Of a stretch of DNA of 64,000 nucleotides, positions 53,501 to 62,363 are shown in pieces. The DNA comes from Pseudoalteromonas sp. MSK9-3 (GTDB taxonomy: Bacteria; Pseudomonadota; Gammaproteobacteria; Enterobacterales; Alteromonadaceae). How positions within the stretch are numbered: position 1 is the stretch's first letter; every line of letters starts with the position of its first letter. The notes under the pieces were generated by a model. The model saw only the letters and a program-made list of their open reading frames with translations. It did not search any database and was not told the origin of the DNA. The stretch covers positions 31,354 through 95,353 of the forward strand of contig NZ_MIET01000055.1 of the NCBI RefSeq assembly GCF_003590335.1, in the 5' to 3' direction. The position numbers and the translations under genes are program-made.

Positions 53501-53862
53501 GCGATCTTTTTGCCGTCAGGAGAGAATTTAGGCTGAATGTTCCAACCCATGTCATTGGTAACAATAGTTGCCTTACCACCAGTAATAGGCATGATATAAA
53601 TATCGCCCAGCATATCAAATACAACCTGCTTGCCATTTGGACTAACATCTAAGTTACTCCAGGTAGTTTGGTTAGTGTCGATTGTAATGGTTTGCTTGTC
53701 ACCTGGTGTATTAAGTACATCCCAGCCTTCAGTACTTCTTTGTTCTGCGGCAGGTGTGGTTGCATTTGTGACTTCAGCCAAACTTGACACACTTGTGCCT
53801 AATACAGCAAGGCTAATTGCTACTGTCAGTGGTTTTTTGAAAAATGCCATCATGATTTCCAT
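50512..53862 (-). CDS. Exported TolB-like propeller / amidohydrolase fusion protein
   Basis: This 1116-residue exported protein has a signal peptide (about 1-29), many PD40/TolB-type propeller blades (about 65-640, repeated SPDGK turns) and a C-terminal amidohydrolase domain (about 690-1080). The latter has the metal-binding GLIDAHAHG, a likely bridging lysine in ISVKSYNHP, further histidines in VHIGAHGQ and the closing GTIETGKLADLAIIDGD. Such proteins occur widely in Alteromonadales and are guessed to cleave peptides or cyclic amides. Starts at 53862, 53853 and 53850 are all possible. The substrate is unknown. Confidence 0.92.
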   Translation of the reverse strand: MEIMMAFFKKPLTVAISLAVLGTSVSSLAEVTNATTPAAEQRSTEGWDVLNTPGDKQTITIDTNQTTWSNLDVSPNGKQVVFDMLGDIYIMPITGGKATIVTNDMGWNIQPKFSPDGKKIAFISDRAGGDNLWVMDINGENKKQVSKESHNIVHNPAWSPDGQYIAVKQGQVTGRTIPGGSIRMYHISGGKGVVVRDRLHGAKSQKNVAEPAFSIDGKKIYYSVDGTAGVRWQYNKNALDTVFEVRSWDLATGEEEVVIRGAGGAIRPTPSPDGKSIAFVKRVDDGKAMASALYIKNLESGIETEIYAGLDRDLQEANGAHGNTPSFAYTPDGKSLVFWAGGVFRTVNIDSKQAQVIPTRIIAEKQITPALRFAVDVAPDSFKVKMARWSQLSPNGETALFQALGYLYVKDIASGKVRRLTTQTDHFEFYPSYSRDGKSIVYTAWDDKELGSIRVVSAKGGKGKTITQQPGHYVSPSFSPDGKQVLYKKVTGGYLLNGDWSMSPGIYLVSSKGGDAKRLVKSGDNPHFGAASDRVFFSVAGETNRELKSVNLNGQEERSHFKGDYIFDFKVSPDGKYVAFIEHFNTFVAPFTSTGKTLTINKGTKSFPVKQVSKYSGDYLNWVSDSSALTWAFGPNLYQRKLTDTFAFLTEGKTTPTELTAQGIDLSFEKQADKPEGTLALVGGTVVTMRDADKQQEIISNGVIIIKENRIVAVGKQGEVAIPDGAKTMDISGKTVIPGLIDAHAHGSYGSYDLQPKQNWNQYSNLSFGVTTIHDPSNNSSEVFSMAELAKAGETLAPRIYSVGRILYAGNAPGYKTPISNLDDAEFHVKRLKDSGAISVKSYNHPRRETRQQVLEAAKNMEIMVVPEGGSKFQHNMNMIVDGHTGVEHALPIPHIYSDVEQMWGQSNVGFTPTFVVAYGGIKGEDYFYEHTNVWENERLMSFVPEYIVKPHAIRPGQAPERLYNHILAAEVAKQLRDEGVTVHIGAHGQREGLAAHWELWSMAQGGFSAWEALRSGTIDGAKYLGMDHDIGTIETGKLADLAIIDGDVLTDIRQSEKVAYTVINGRIYDSATMNEVGNYDNKRAPFFFENGTKTQMHPATQMYMEEKAHKYHWKH

Positions 53863-53994
53863 GTTATGGTTATTGGTTGCTCTAATATCGAGTATTAGAG
53901 CATATAGTCTTAGAGAATGACGAAATTTGACGAAGATGTCGACTATGCACGATAAATGGCGAGCCGATTGGTTAAAATATAGTCGAGATTTACC

Positions 53995-54033
53995 CCGTTA
54001 CGCGTCTGTATATAAATAACACTCGCGTAACGG
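53995..54033. repeat. Perfect 10-bp inverted repeat
   Basis: CCGTTACGCG and CGCGTAACGG are separated by 19 bp, in the 184-bp gap between two leftward genes. There is no T run, so it is not a standard terminator. It may be a protein-binding site or an RNA stem after the sensor kinase gene. Confidence 0.45.
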
Positions 54034-54046
54034 TTCAATAATTGGG

Positions 54047-56206
54047 TTAGCGAAGCGTGTTTTTACGCACATAATCTAAATAGGCTTCCAGGCTTTGTTG
54101 CCATAATGCCATCGCTTGCGTCAACTCACTGTCACTGGACTTTTTATCAAGTAAGCGACGCTCAATTTTTTTCAGCAGTAGGCCATATCGATTAAAGCCA
54201 AGTTGCATTGCTGTGCTAGATTGGCGGTGCAGTTGTCTAATGCATTGGTCATTGTCTTGAGTGAGCATTTGTTGAATATGAATTAACTTGTTCCGTGCTG
54301 ATAGCACAAACTCATTGTAAATGGACGACACTTCATCTTCACTGAAGCTATTCTTTAATAAGCTCACGGCCGTTTCATCATAAAGTGTGTCGGTTAACTC
54401 AACGCTGATATTGGGTTTTTGTGCTGTTTGTGAATCGTTAAGTGCTTGGCGCAGCTTTTCTTGTTTAATTGGCTTACCGACAATGTCTTTGATCCCTAAA
54501 GCCAAATATTCTTTGACTTCATCTGGGCTGAGACTAGCAGTAAACGCAAGAAACGGCGTGCGTTGGTTTTTATGTTCTATAGTTTGCAGGCGGCGCAGTA
54601 CTTCTTGGCCAGTGAAATCCGGCAGGTTCATATCAAGTAACACCACATCGAATTGAAACTCTGACAATAACTCCAAAGCGCTACTCCCATTGGTGGCCAG
54701 CTTCACTTTGTGTTCGTCGGTTGCCATAAACTCAATGGCAATTTTTTGATTAAGGTCGAGATCCTCGACTAGCAAAATATTCAAGCCAGTGATGCAATCA
54801 GAGCTATGATTACGTTGCTCAACAAGGCTCAATTCACCGATAGCCAAAGGAATATCAAAGCTAAATGAGCTGCCCTTGTTTAGTTCACTTAAAATATCAA
54901 GGTGGCTATCGAGTCTGTCGAGTAAGCGGCTGGTTATTGCAAGGCCAAGTCCTGTACCGCCTTTCACTTTACCTGCGCTACTTTGCACATAGGGTTCAGT
55001 GAGTTTACTGATGTCTTCTTCATCAATACCTGGGCCAGAGTCAATCACGCTAAATCGCACCACATGTGACATATGCTGCTCAGCTAATAATTCAACACGG
55101 ATCTTCACACACCCCTTGTCAGTAAACTTTATTGCATTACCAACGAGGTTGATGATGATTTGTCGCAGTTTTTGTTGGTCACAGTAATAACATGCTTGTT
55201 CAGGTAATTCGTATATTAATTCGAAGCTGAGCTTTTTCTGTTCGGCCAGTGGGCTTAACAATAAGCAAAGGTTATTGAGCCAGCTTTTTAATTCGACATC
55301 TTCTTCATAAAGAGATTCGTCGCTTTGGTCTAAGCTGGCATAATCTAGTACTTTATCTATGAGTAAGTTTAAGGATTCTGCCGAGTTAATAATGGCTTCA
55401 CAGTAGGCTTTATTGCGGTGGTTTGTCGTGCGGTTAAGTACTAATTGTGCACTTCCTAAAATACCATTCAGTGGTGTACGAATTTCATGACTAATGGTAG
55501 ATAAAAACAATCCTCTGATCTCAAGGTCTTTTTTGGCTTTGTCTGTTAATTGGTTCAGATGGTATTCGCGTCGCTCATTGCACAGTAGTGCCATACCTGT
55601 TGCATAAAAAATAGGTGCCAGAACCCCATTAATGAATAAGGTGATAATAAACCAATTGTCTTCTAATAAAGTAAAGGAGGTTACTTCACCCATGAGGACT
55701 GTACGGGCTATAAAGGCACTCATAACGAGTGTCAGAACGATACCGTAAACAATTGTGCCATTAGGGTACAGTGGTCGTGCAAATCGGAAGAAGATGTAAA
55801 GGAGAAATATTGCTTCACAAATATGTTGTAAGTCAGAGACAAAAATACGACAGCGTAAATCATCATCGACCACACTGAAGTAGACGAGGGCGGCGAGTAG
55901 AAACGCCGTAATGATGAGAAATAAGCGAAGCTCCCAGCCTCGATAATTTAAAAACTGACATATAGCGAGACAATGAATAATTGAGGCGGCAAAGAGCAGG
56001 GTATTGGCAATCCCAATAGTTTGCCATGACTCAATATCACTGTGCACAAAAAAGCCGACGATAGCAGAAAATAACACCATAGGGTAAAAAATATAGAGCA
56101 AGGTGCCGGGCGTATGTTTGTTTGCACGCCAAGTCAAAAAGTTTAGCAATGTCATCATGGCCATCATGACAGCACTGGTAAAATAGAGTGTTTTAGGGTC
56201 AAACAT
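54047..56206 (-). CDS. Hybrid sensor histidine kinase with receiver and Hpt-like domain
   Basis: This 719-residue protein has about seven N-terminal membrane helices (1-215), a HisKA domain with SHEIRTPLNG, an ATPase domain (NLVGNAIKF; GTGLGLAI), a receiver domain with phospho-acceptor Asp in LLDMNLPDF and, at the C-terminus, an Hpt-like helical domain with the candidate histidine in LHRQSSTAMQLGF. The membrane part resembles 7TM sensor modules without a large external domain. It follows the CsgD-like regulator gene on the same strand, but a terminator lies between. A phosphorelay is likely; the output partner is not fixed. Confidence 0.92.
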   Translation of the reverse strand: MFDPKTLYFTSAVMMAMMTLLNFLTWRANKHTPGTLLYIFYPMVLFSAIVGFFVHSDIESWQTIGIANTLLFAASIIHCLAICQFLNYRGWELRLFLIITAFLLAALVYFSVVDDDLRCRIFVSDLQHICEAIFLLYIFFRFARPLYPNGTIVYGIVLTLVMSAFIARTVLMGEVTSFTLLEDNWFIITLFINGVLAPIFYATGMALLCNERREYHLNQLTDKAKKDLEIRGLFLSTISHEIRTPLNGILGSAQLVLNRTTNHRNKAYCEAIINSAESLNLLIDKVLDYASLDQSDESLYEEDVELKSWLNNLCLLLSPLAEQKKLSFELIYELPEQACYYCDQQKLRQIIINLVGNAIKFTDKGCVKIRVELLAEQHMSHVVRFSVIDSGPGIDEEDISKLTEPYVQSSAGKVKGGTGLGLAITSRLLDRLDSHLDILSELNKGSSFSFDIPLAIGELSLVEQRNHSSDCITGLNILLVEDLDLNQKIAIEFMATDEHKVKLATNGSSALELLSEFQFDVVLLDMNLPDFTGQEVLRRLQTIEHKNQRTPFLAFTASLSPDEVKEYLALGIKDIVGKPIKQEKLRQALNDSQTAQKPNISVELTDTLYDETAVSLLKNSFSEDEVSSIYNEFVLSARNKLIHIQQMLTQDNDQCIRQLHRQSSTAMQLGFNRYGLLLKKIERRLLDKKSSDSELTQAMALWQQSLEAYLDYVRKNTLR

Positions 56207-56269
56207 TATTGTTATTTTTTGAGGGTTTGTTGTTAAGGATAGAGATTACAGCGGAAGGAGTAAAGAAAC

Positions 56270-56298
56270 AAAAACAGCCGTATAGTACGGCTGTTTTT
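56270..56298. terminator. Bidirectional-looking intrinsic terminator
   Basis: The stem AAAAACAGCCGTA/TACGGCTGTTTTT with a 3-base loop has A and T tracts on both sides. It ends the LuxR-type regulator gene and shields the kinase gene downstream. Confidence 0.9.
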
Positions 56299-56312
56299 AT
56301 TGGTAACACGAT

Positions 56313-56969
56313 TTAGCGAATTTCGTCAGGGATATTTTGCTGTGCCCAAGACAATAATTCGATACGGTTACGGCATTTGGTTTTTCTAAATGCGCTATAT
56401 AAATGTGTTTTAACCGTATGCGGGCTAATATTGAGATCTTCAGCAATCTCTTTATTTTTTGCCCCTTTACTCATTAGCGATATAATTGCTTTCTCACGTT
56501 TGGTAAGTTTTACCGGTTCAATATCGCCTTCGGTTAACTTATGTAATGCGTCCTTGTTATATTGCAACATGCGGTTTAAGGCGTTACACATAATCTCACG
56601 ACGATACCAAAGCTGATCTTCCATAAGAAGACGAATGCCCTTCATCAGTACATCAGCGTTATCGGTTGTATAAAATACACCTCGGATCCCACTTAATAAT
56701 GCACGATTGGCAAGTTCAGGATTTTCATCCAAGTTAAATAATATGATATCGCAACTTACTTTCAGCCTGACTAATTGTTCTTTTAATTTATTCCAAGCAT
56801 CATTGGTTGCGGTTTCTATAAATAATAGGCGTGTCCCTTCAGGTACATCTGCTATATCGGTACCTGTGGTTACATCTAGTCCTTGCGTTTTCAGCAATGG
56901 CTGCAAAACGTTAATTCCTATGGTGTTAATAGGCTCTTTATCTAATAACAAAAAGGCAGAACTGCTCAT
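56313..56969 (-). CDS. CsgD/VpsT-like LuxR-family regulator
   Basis: This 218-residue transcription factor has an N-terminal receiver-like domain that lacks the normal acidic pocket and phospho-acceptor Asp, and a C-terminal LuxR helix-turn-helix (LTKREKAIISLMSKGAKNKE, then SPHTVKTHLYSAFRKTKCRN). The sequence GIRGVFYTTDNADVL and the ending ELLSWAQQNIP resemble E. coli CsgD. WYRR occurs where VpsT carries its W[FLM][TS]R c-di-GMP motif. It is thus a likely biofilm-matrix regulator. ATG 56969 is preferred over an in-frame GTG at 56981. Confidence 0.88.
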   Translation of the reverse strand: MSSSAFLLLDKEPINTIGINVLQPLLKTQGLDVTTGTDIADVPEGTRLLFIETATNDAWNKLKEQLVRLKVSCDIILFNLDENPELANRALLSGIRGVFYTTDNADVLMKGIRLLMEDQLWYRREIMCNALNRMLQYNKDALHKLTEGDIEPVKLTKREKAIISLMSKGAKNKEIAEDLNISPHTVKTHLYSAFRKTKCRNRIELLSWAQQNIPDEIR

Positions 56970-57198
56970 TTTTGGCAACACTCTTATTCCAACTGATGAT
57001 TCAATGCTAACACGGGACTCAGGCCTTTTGTATTAGAATCTTCATCAAACGATAGATAGTTTTGCTATATGTAATCGACATATAACGCTATGAATACAAA
57101 TGAATTACATTACCTATATCATAACTTTATGATATAGATGGCTTTTCATGTTTTCGAAATAATAACTTACTTGTTTACATTCCTTAACAGAGAATATT

Positions 57199-57570
57199 TT
57201 AAAGTAGTTCTTTTTTCGTATTTGTATATGGTGGCCACCCCATTGTTTTACCTGCTAGTAGGTGTAGGTGAATATGGTATACAGTTTGCCCACCATGCTC
57301 ATTACAGTTCATAACAACACGATAGCCATCTTCGGCAAAGCCATGTTCTTTAGCTAGTTTAGCAGCAACTGCGTATAAATGGCCGACAAGGTGTGAATTT
57401 TGTTCAGTCACATCGTTGATTGTTGCGATTCTTGCTTTGGGGATCACCAATACATGAAAAGGGGCTTGTGGATTTATGTCTTTAAAGGCGAGTGCTTTAT
57501 CGTCTTCATAGACAATATCAGCGGGGATTTCTTTATTAATGATTTTGTCGAAAATTGTACTCTGGCTCAT
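57199..57570 (-). CDS. hinT: HIT-family purine nucleotide hydrolase HinT
   Basis: This 123-residue histidine-triad protein hydrolyses nucleoside phosphoramidates. It has the triad YHIHLHLLAG (His-x-His-x-His), the N-terminal FDKIINKEIPADIVYEDD and the C-terminal MGWPP typical of HinT. It is a single-gene unit, with 162 bp upstream of its stop containing no visible feature. Confidence 0.96.
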   Translation of the reverse strand: MSQSTIFDKIINKEIPADIVYEDDKALAFKDINPQAPFHVLVIPKARIATINDVTEQNSHLVGHLYAVAAKLAKEHGFAEDGYRVVMNCNEHGGQTVYHIHLHLLAGKTMGWPPYTNTKKELL

Positions 57571-57702
57571 TGATAATCCTAAATAAAATGCTTCTCTTAT
57601 ACAAAGGAAGAGAAATTAAAAGTTAAGGTGTACACTAATGACAAAGTTTGGCCTGAGTGTCAAACCACGAAATGTAATTATACGTAAATAAAAGGAGCAA
57701 CC

Positions 57703-58338
57703 ATGATGAAAATAATAAGCTACGTATGTTTCGCACTATGTCTTGGTATGGTTATGAAAGACAGCCACGGTGCAACAGTTCGTTTTAACGAAGAGTTATT
57801 GCCATTACAGGTGAACGATAAGGTGATTGACCACTCATTATTCAGTAACGTGACTGAACTTGAACTTGCCTCTGGTAGCTATGCGGTGAAACTGCAGTAT
57901 AGTGATTTATATGAACTGGAATATGATGAGCATGAAGTGGTTGAGTCAGATGCTTTTTGGGTTGAATTAAACATCATGATGGAGGGGGAGTACTTAATTA
58001 CGCTTCAACGCCCCGACGAGGTCGAAGAAGCTAAATTGTTTGCGAAAAATCCCCAAGTGACGATAGTGTCGCCAGACAAAAATAGACAAATTGCTGATAA
58101 ACGTGCGCGTTTTATGCCGCAGGCGTATGCCTCGCAGCCAGTTGCAGCGCCTAGCTCTCGTCATTCAGTAAGCACGGCTGATATTGAAGGCGCACCAAAA
58201 GATCGGGTGAAGCACCGTCAGGCAGCGCCTATGCAAGGCGTTATGCACCCAGATGCGGCTACGATGTTAGAGTTTTGGTGGGAGCAGGCAAGTGCAGAGC
58301 AGCGCGCTGCTTTTTTACAAAAAATTAAAAAGGGCTAG
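57703..58338 (+). CDS. DUF2057 (YccT/UPF0319) family periplasmic protein
   Basis: This 211-residue protein has a signal peptide (about 1-24, ending near SHGA) and the DUF2057 core: VNDKVIDHSLFS, LELASGSYAVKLQYSDLYE and WVELNIMMEGEYLI. The C-terminal third is low-complexity, rich in A, P, Q and R. E. coli YccT has been reported to affect curli and matrix regulation; whether that holds here is unknown. It is a lone gene converging on the aminopeptidase gene. Confidence 0.88.
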   Translation: MMKIISYVCFALCLGMVMKDSHGATVRFNEELLPLQVNDKVIDHSLFSNVTELELASGSYAVKLQYSDLYELEYDEHEVVESDAFWVELNIMMEGEYLITLQRPDEVEEAKLFAKNPQVTIVSPDKNRQIADKRARFMPQAYASQPVAAPSSRHSVSTADIEGAPKDRVKHRQAAPMQGVMHPDAATMLEFWWEQASAEQRAAFLQKIKKG

Positions 58339-58372
58339 GAGTAGCCCTTTGATAGAAAAGCAGCTGAATAAG

Positions 58373-60220
58373 TTACTTATTAAAAATCGCGTCAATGGTG
58401 CCTTGTGCGAGTGGGTGATAGCCCGGACGCGCTGCTTGGTAAACCTTTTGGCCCCATGCGCGTTTACCATTTTTAACCAAGGCTTTGTACAAGGGTACAA
58501 TCAGCTTGCGACGGCCAATACCTGATAAATGTTCATCCAGAGCGGGGTAAATTGCCTGATATCCATTGCCGACCGCAAGCATATACCATGCAAAAGCACG
58601 CTCTGCATTAGTAGAAGTCGTGAGATTAAAGGCGCTGTCGAGCTCTGTCATTTTATCTAAACTAAGATCTCGAGGTAGGTTATTGATAAAATGCAGCCAT
58701 TCGTGAACTGTCCACTTGTTAGTAGGGAGTGCGGTTGCTGAAAGGTCACCGTTTAACCATGCCGCAGAGACTTTATCAACATTAATAAATGCGTCTGATG
58801 TTGGGTTAGGGGCATCCGCAGGTAATCCCGGTTGGTGGATCCATTCATTGGCCTTGTCTAGGCTGACAATGCCTGGGTACTTTTCGAGTAAGTGTGTATT
58901 TAAGTACACGGTAAACTCAGCCGTGGTCAGAGACTTAAATGAATATTTACTAAAGTAGCCTTTGACAAATTCATCAAACCGCGCACGGCCAAATTTTTCT
59001 TCTAGATACAACAAGAACAGTTGGCCTTTAGTGTAAGGGACTGAGCTAAAGGCATCATCTGGATCGCGGCCATTGAGTTTTAAATTTAAGCGTGTATCTG
59101 GCGCGGCAATATTTTTGAGTTGCTTTTTAAGGCCCGCAGTATCGAGTGCTTGCTCCATCACGGCGCGTTCACGGCCAAATACTTCTTCCATAATGCGGTT
59201 TTCAACATAAGAGGTAAATCCTTCGTTTAACCAAAGGTCTTCCCATGTTGCGTTAGTGACTAGATTACCAGACCAAGAGTGTGCCAGCTCATGTGCGATT
59301 AAGTTCACCAAGCTTTTATCACCCGCTACAACGGTGGGAGTAATGAATGACAGGCGTGGGTTTTCCATGCCACCAAATGGAAAGCTCGGTGGGAGCATGA
59401 GTAAGTCATAGCGTCCCCATGCGTATTCACCATACATCACGTTGGTTTTATCGATCATGGCTTGTGTATCGTTAAATTCAGCCACGGAAGCGTCTAAAAT
59501 TTGTGGCTCTGCGAAAATAGCGGTTTGGTGAGACATTTCTTTATATTCAAGGTTACCTGCACCAATAGCGATTAAATAAGGAGGGATAGCTTGTGGCATA
59601 TCAAACCAATAATCCCCGTCTTTAATAAAAGCACCTGAGTTATCAGCACTCATCACGGCGCGAACGTCCTCAGGTGTGTTTATTCGAGCTGAATAGGTAA
59701 CACGCATTGCTGGCGTATCTTGGACTGGGATCCAGCTGCGCGCATGAATGGCTTGCGACTGGCTATACATAAATGGATGTGTTTTACTCGCCGTTTGAAT
59801 TGGGGTTAACCACTGCAAGCCAGAAGCTTGAGGCAAGCTATTGTAATAAATGCGTGCTTTTTTAGCTTGCTGTTTAAACGTAATGGTTAATTTGGCACCT
59901 TTTACATCGTCTCGTTTTGCCAATGTAAATGCTGCTTTATGCCATTGGCCATTTTTCCCTTGATACATGACTTTATCGATTTCTAAATCGCGAGTATCTA
60001 GTACTAATGTGCGCGCTTGGGCTGTGCGCCAATCTAAGGTGTGCTCTACAAAACCTTCTAGTTGCTTATCGGCAAAATCAACATCTAAATCTAAGTGTAA
60101 GTGGGTACTAATTACGTCGTTTAGGTTAGCGTAGGTATGTTCGTCTACGGCTTGTGTTGCTAAGGCTAAGTGAGAGAAACCAGCCAGCATTAAACTGGTA
60201 GTTAAGGCAGAAAGTTTCAT
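58373..60220 (-). CDS. M1-family zinc aminopeptidase (LTA4-hydrolase-like), exported
   Basis: This 615-residue metallopeptidase has a signal peptide ending near LALA (about residue 21). The zinc site is HELAH (His310, Glu311, His314) with Glu333 in LNEGFTSY. The exopeptidase motif appears as GGMENPR. The C-terminal helical domain resembles leukotriene A4 hydrolase/aminopeptidase B-type proteins. It probably removes N-terminal residues from peptides in the periplasm. It has no operon partner. Confidence 0.95.
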   Translation of the reverse strand: MKLSALTTSLMLAGFSHLALATQAVDEHTYANLNDVISTHLHLDLDVDFADKQLEGFVEHTLDWRTAQARTLVLDTRDLEIDKVMYQGKNGQWHKAAFTLAKRDDVKGAKLTITFKQQAKKARIYYNSLPQASGLQWLTPIQTASKTHPFMYSQSQAIHARSWIPVQDTPAMRVTYSARINTPEDVRAVMSADNSGAFIKDGDYWFDMPQAIPPYLIAIGAGNLEYKEMSHQTAIFAEPQILDASVAEFNDTQAMIDKTNVMYGEYAWGRYDLLMLPPSFPFGGMENPRLSFITPTVVAGDKSLVNLIAHELAHSWSGNLVTNATWEDLWLNEGFTSYVENRIMEEVFGRERAVMEQALDTAGLKKQLKNIAAPDTRLNLKLNGRDPDDAFSSVPYTKGQLFLLYLEEKFGRARFDEFVKGYFSKYSFKSLTTAEFTVYLNTHLLEKYPGIVSLDKANEWIHQPGLPADAPNPTSDAFINVDKVSAAWLNGDLSATALPTNKWTVHEWLHFINNLPRDLSLDKMTELDSAFNLTTSTNAERAFAWYMLAVGNGYQAIYPALDEHLSGIGRRKLIVPLYKALVKNGKRAWGQKVYQAARPGYHPLAQGTIDAIFNK

Positions 60221-60364
60221 AGGATCCTTGTTCTTTATTATTAATAAAATATCGGGTGGTAGGCTTTTATACCATGCTTATCATGAAAGTCACATACTGA
60301 TGCGCCAAGCATCGCAATGGGTTAAACTATTCGATATTATGAGATTTAGGTTTAAGGCACGTAC

Positions 60365-61378
60365 GTGCAAGCATTACAGTCACTTCACACTTTTGCATTA
60401 CCTCACACATGTCGAGATGTTGTCCAGATCGAGGATCCTCAGCAGTTACGAGCCGTTGATTTTTCGCAGCCATTTTGTGTATTAGGCGCGGGCAGCAATA
60501 CCGTTTTTATCGACGACTTTATAGGCACTGTGGTTCGAATTAACAATAAAGGCATAGGCATTGTAGAACATGATACGTTTTGGGATGTGGAGGTGGCTGC
60601 GGGTGAAAATTGGCATAAGTTGGTAACTGGTTTACTCGCAAAAGGGATCCCTGGGCTTGAGAACTTAGTGTTGATCCCTGGCACCGTGGGCGCAGCACCA
60701 GTACAGAATGTTGGGGCATACGGTGTTGAACTTGCTCAGTTTATAGAGTACGTAGATGGCTTTAATATTGACACTCAGTCTTTTGAACGGTTGAACCGAG
60801 TGCAATGCCAGTTTGGTTATCGTGACTCTATTTTTAAGCATGCTTTAAAAAATCAGTTTGTAATAACTCAAGTAGGTTTGCGCCTCAATAAACGCTGGCA
60901 ACCAACTTTGAATTATGGCCCATTACAAACACTAGATGAAAAGACGGTTACCGCGCTACAAGTGAGTGATGCTGTGGTGGCGATCCGTCAAAGCAAACTA
61001 CCTGATCCAGAGATATTACCCAACGCTGGGAGCTTCTTTAAAAACCCGGTGATCTCCGAGGCGCATTACCAAGCGTTACTTGCTAAGTATGCCAATATGC
61101 CAGCGTACTCGGCAGGAATTGGACAACGCAAGCTGGCAGCAGGTTGGCTTATTGAGCAGGCAGGCCTTAAAGGGTATCGCGTGTCGGGGGTACGTGTATA
61201 TGAAAAGCAAGCGCTGGTATTGGTGAATGAAGGTCATAGCTCAGGCTGTGCCTTATGTGAGGTGATCCAACATGTGCAACAAAGAGTTGCACATCAGTTT
61301 GAAATTCAATTAGAACACGAAGTAAGGCTGATTGGCCGCGAAGGTGAGGTGAGTGTGCAGGAGAAGAGTAATGGATAA
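60365..61378 (+). CDS. murB: UDP-N-acetylenolpyruvoylglucosamine reductase
   Basis: This 337-residue flavoenzyme makes UDP-N-acetylmuramate for peptidoglycan. It shows the FAD-binding block LGAGSNTVFID, IPGTVGAAPVQNVGAYG, YRDSIFK and NAGSFFKNP with the proton-donor Ser, and is the E. coli-like type I. The GTG start has AAGG 8 bp upstream. Its stop overlaps the birA ATG by 8 bp, the same order as in E. coli. Confidence 0.97.
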   Translation: MQALQSLHTFALPHTCRDVVQIEDPQQLRAVDFSQPFCVLGAGSNTVFIDDFIGTVVRINNKGIGIVEHDTFWDVEVAAGENWHKLVTGLLAKGIPGLENLVLIPGTVGAAPVQNVGAYGVELAQFIEYVDGFNIDTQSFERLNRVQCQFGYRDSIFKHALKNQFVITQVGLRLNKRWQPTLNYGPLQTLDEKTVTALQVSDAVVAIRQSKLPDPEILPNAGSFFKNPVISEAHYQALLAKYANMPAYSAGIGQRKLAAGWLIEQAGLKGYRVSGVRVYEKQALVLVNEGHSSGCALCEVIQHVQQRVAHQFEIQLEHEVRLIGREGEVSVQEKSNG

Positions 61379-62363
61379 CGCTCCACAAGGTAATAAATTA
61401 GCGATTTTACATGCACTCAACCAAGGTGGCTTTGTATCTGGGCAGGTACTAGCGACACAATTGGGGATTAGTCGCGCAGCCATTTCAAAACATATTCGTT
61501 CGTTACAAGAAATGGGCATTGATATTTTTACTCTCAATGGCAAAGGATATTGTTTAAACGAAAGCTTACCTTTATTAAACAGTGAGGAAATCCAACAGCA
61601 TCTTGCCTCGTTGGCTTGTGAGAATAATGTTGAAGTCAGGCCTATTATTGATTCTACAAACACAGAACTAATGCGTCGAATTCAGCAGGGCGATGACTTG
61701 GTCTCGGGTCAGGTGTTAGTTGCTGAAATGCAACAAGCGGGGCGTGGGCGACGAGGCCGAGTGTGGCAGTCACCTTTTGGCGCGAACCTCTATTACAGTT
61801 ATTACTGGAAACTAGAAGAAGGGCTGCAGGCTGCGATGGGGGTATCTATTGCGGTTGGGTTGGCGGTATATGATGCCATCGAAGCCTTGTATGGCTTATC
61901 TGCAGCGCTCAAATGGCCCAATGATATTTATTTACATGGCCGAAAACTGGCAGGCGTATTGGTTGAGCTTGAAGGACAAGTTGAGGGGCCATGCCATTTA
62001 GTGATTGGCATTGGCATTAATTTGCAAATGCCAGAAACCGCGTCTAAACACATTGATCAGCCTTGGACTGACTTGGCATCACATACCCATAGCTTAAATA
62101 AAAATGCCTTGGTTGCCCAATTAACCCATTGTTTGGCCCAACGGCTCGCGGTATACCAAGTGTCAGGGTTAACGACCATGGTTGAGCAATGGAATAACGT
62201 GAATGCATTTGGCAATGAGATGGTGACGTTATCAACGGGTATGCGAACATGGCGTGGTGTTTGTGAAGGAATTGACACACAAGGTGGTATTGTACTGCGT
62301 CAAGATGGTGAGTTAAAAAGTTACTATGGCGGTGAAATATCACTGCGCAAGGATAGTGTGTGA
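61371..62363 (+). CDS. birA: Biotin operon repressor / biotin-protein ligase BirA
   Basis: This 330-residue bifunctional protein attaches biotin to carboxylase and represses biotin genes. It has an N-terminal winged helix (LATQLGISRAAISKHIRSL), the catalytic GRGRRGRVW loop, KWPNDIYLHGRKLAGVLVE and a C-terminal SH3-like domain. ATG 61371 is chosen because GGAG lies 7 bp upstream; an earlier in-frame start at 61353 lacks this. It overlaps murB by 8 bp and coaX by 4 bp. Confidence 0.96.
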   Translation: MDNAPQGNKLAILHALNQGGFVSGQVLATQLGISRAAISKHIRSLQEMGIDIFTLNGKGYCLNESLPLLNSEEIQQHLASLACENNVEVRPIIDSTNTELMRRIQQGDDLVSGQVLVAEMQQAGRGRRGRVWQSPFGANLYYSYYWKLEEGLQAAMGVSIAVGLAVYDAIEALYGLSAALKWPNDIYLHGRKLAGVLVELEGQVEGPCHLVIGIGINLQMPETASKHIDQPWTDLASHTHSLNKNALVAQLTHCLAQRLAVYQVSGLTTMVEQWNNVNAFGNEMVTLSTGMRTWRGVCEGIDTQGGIVLRQDGELKSYYGGEISLRKDSV

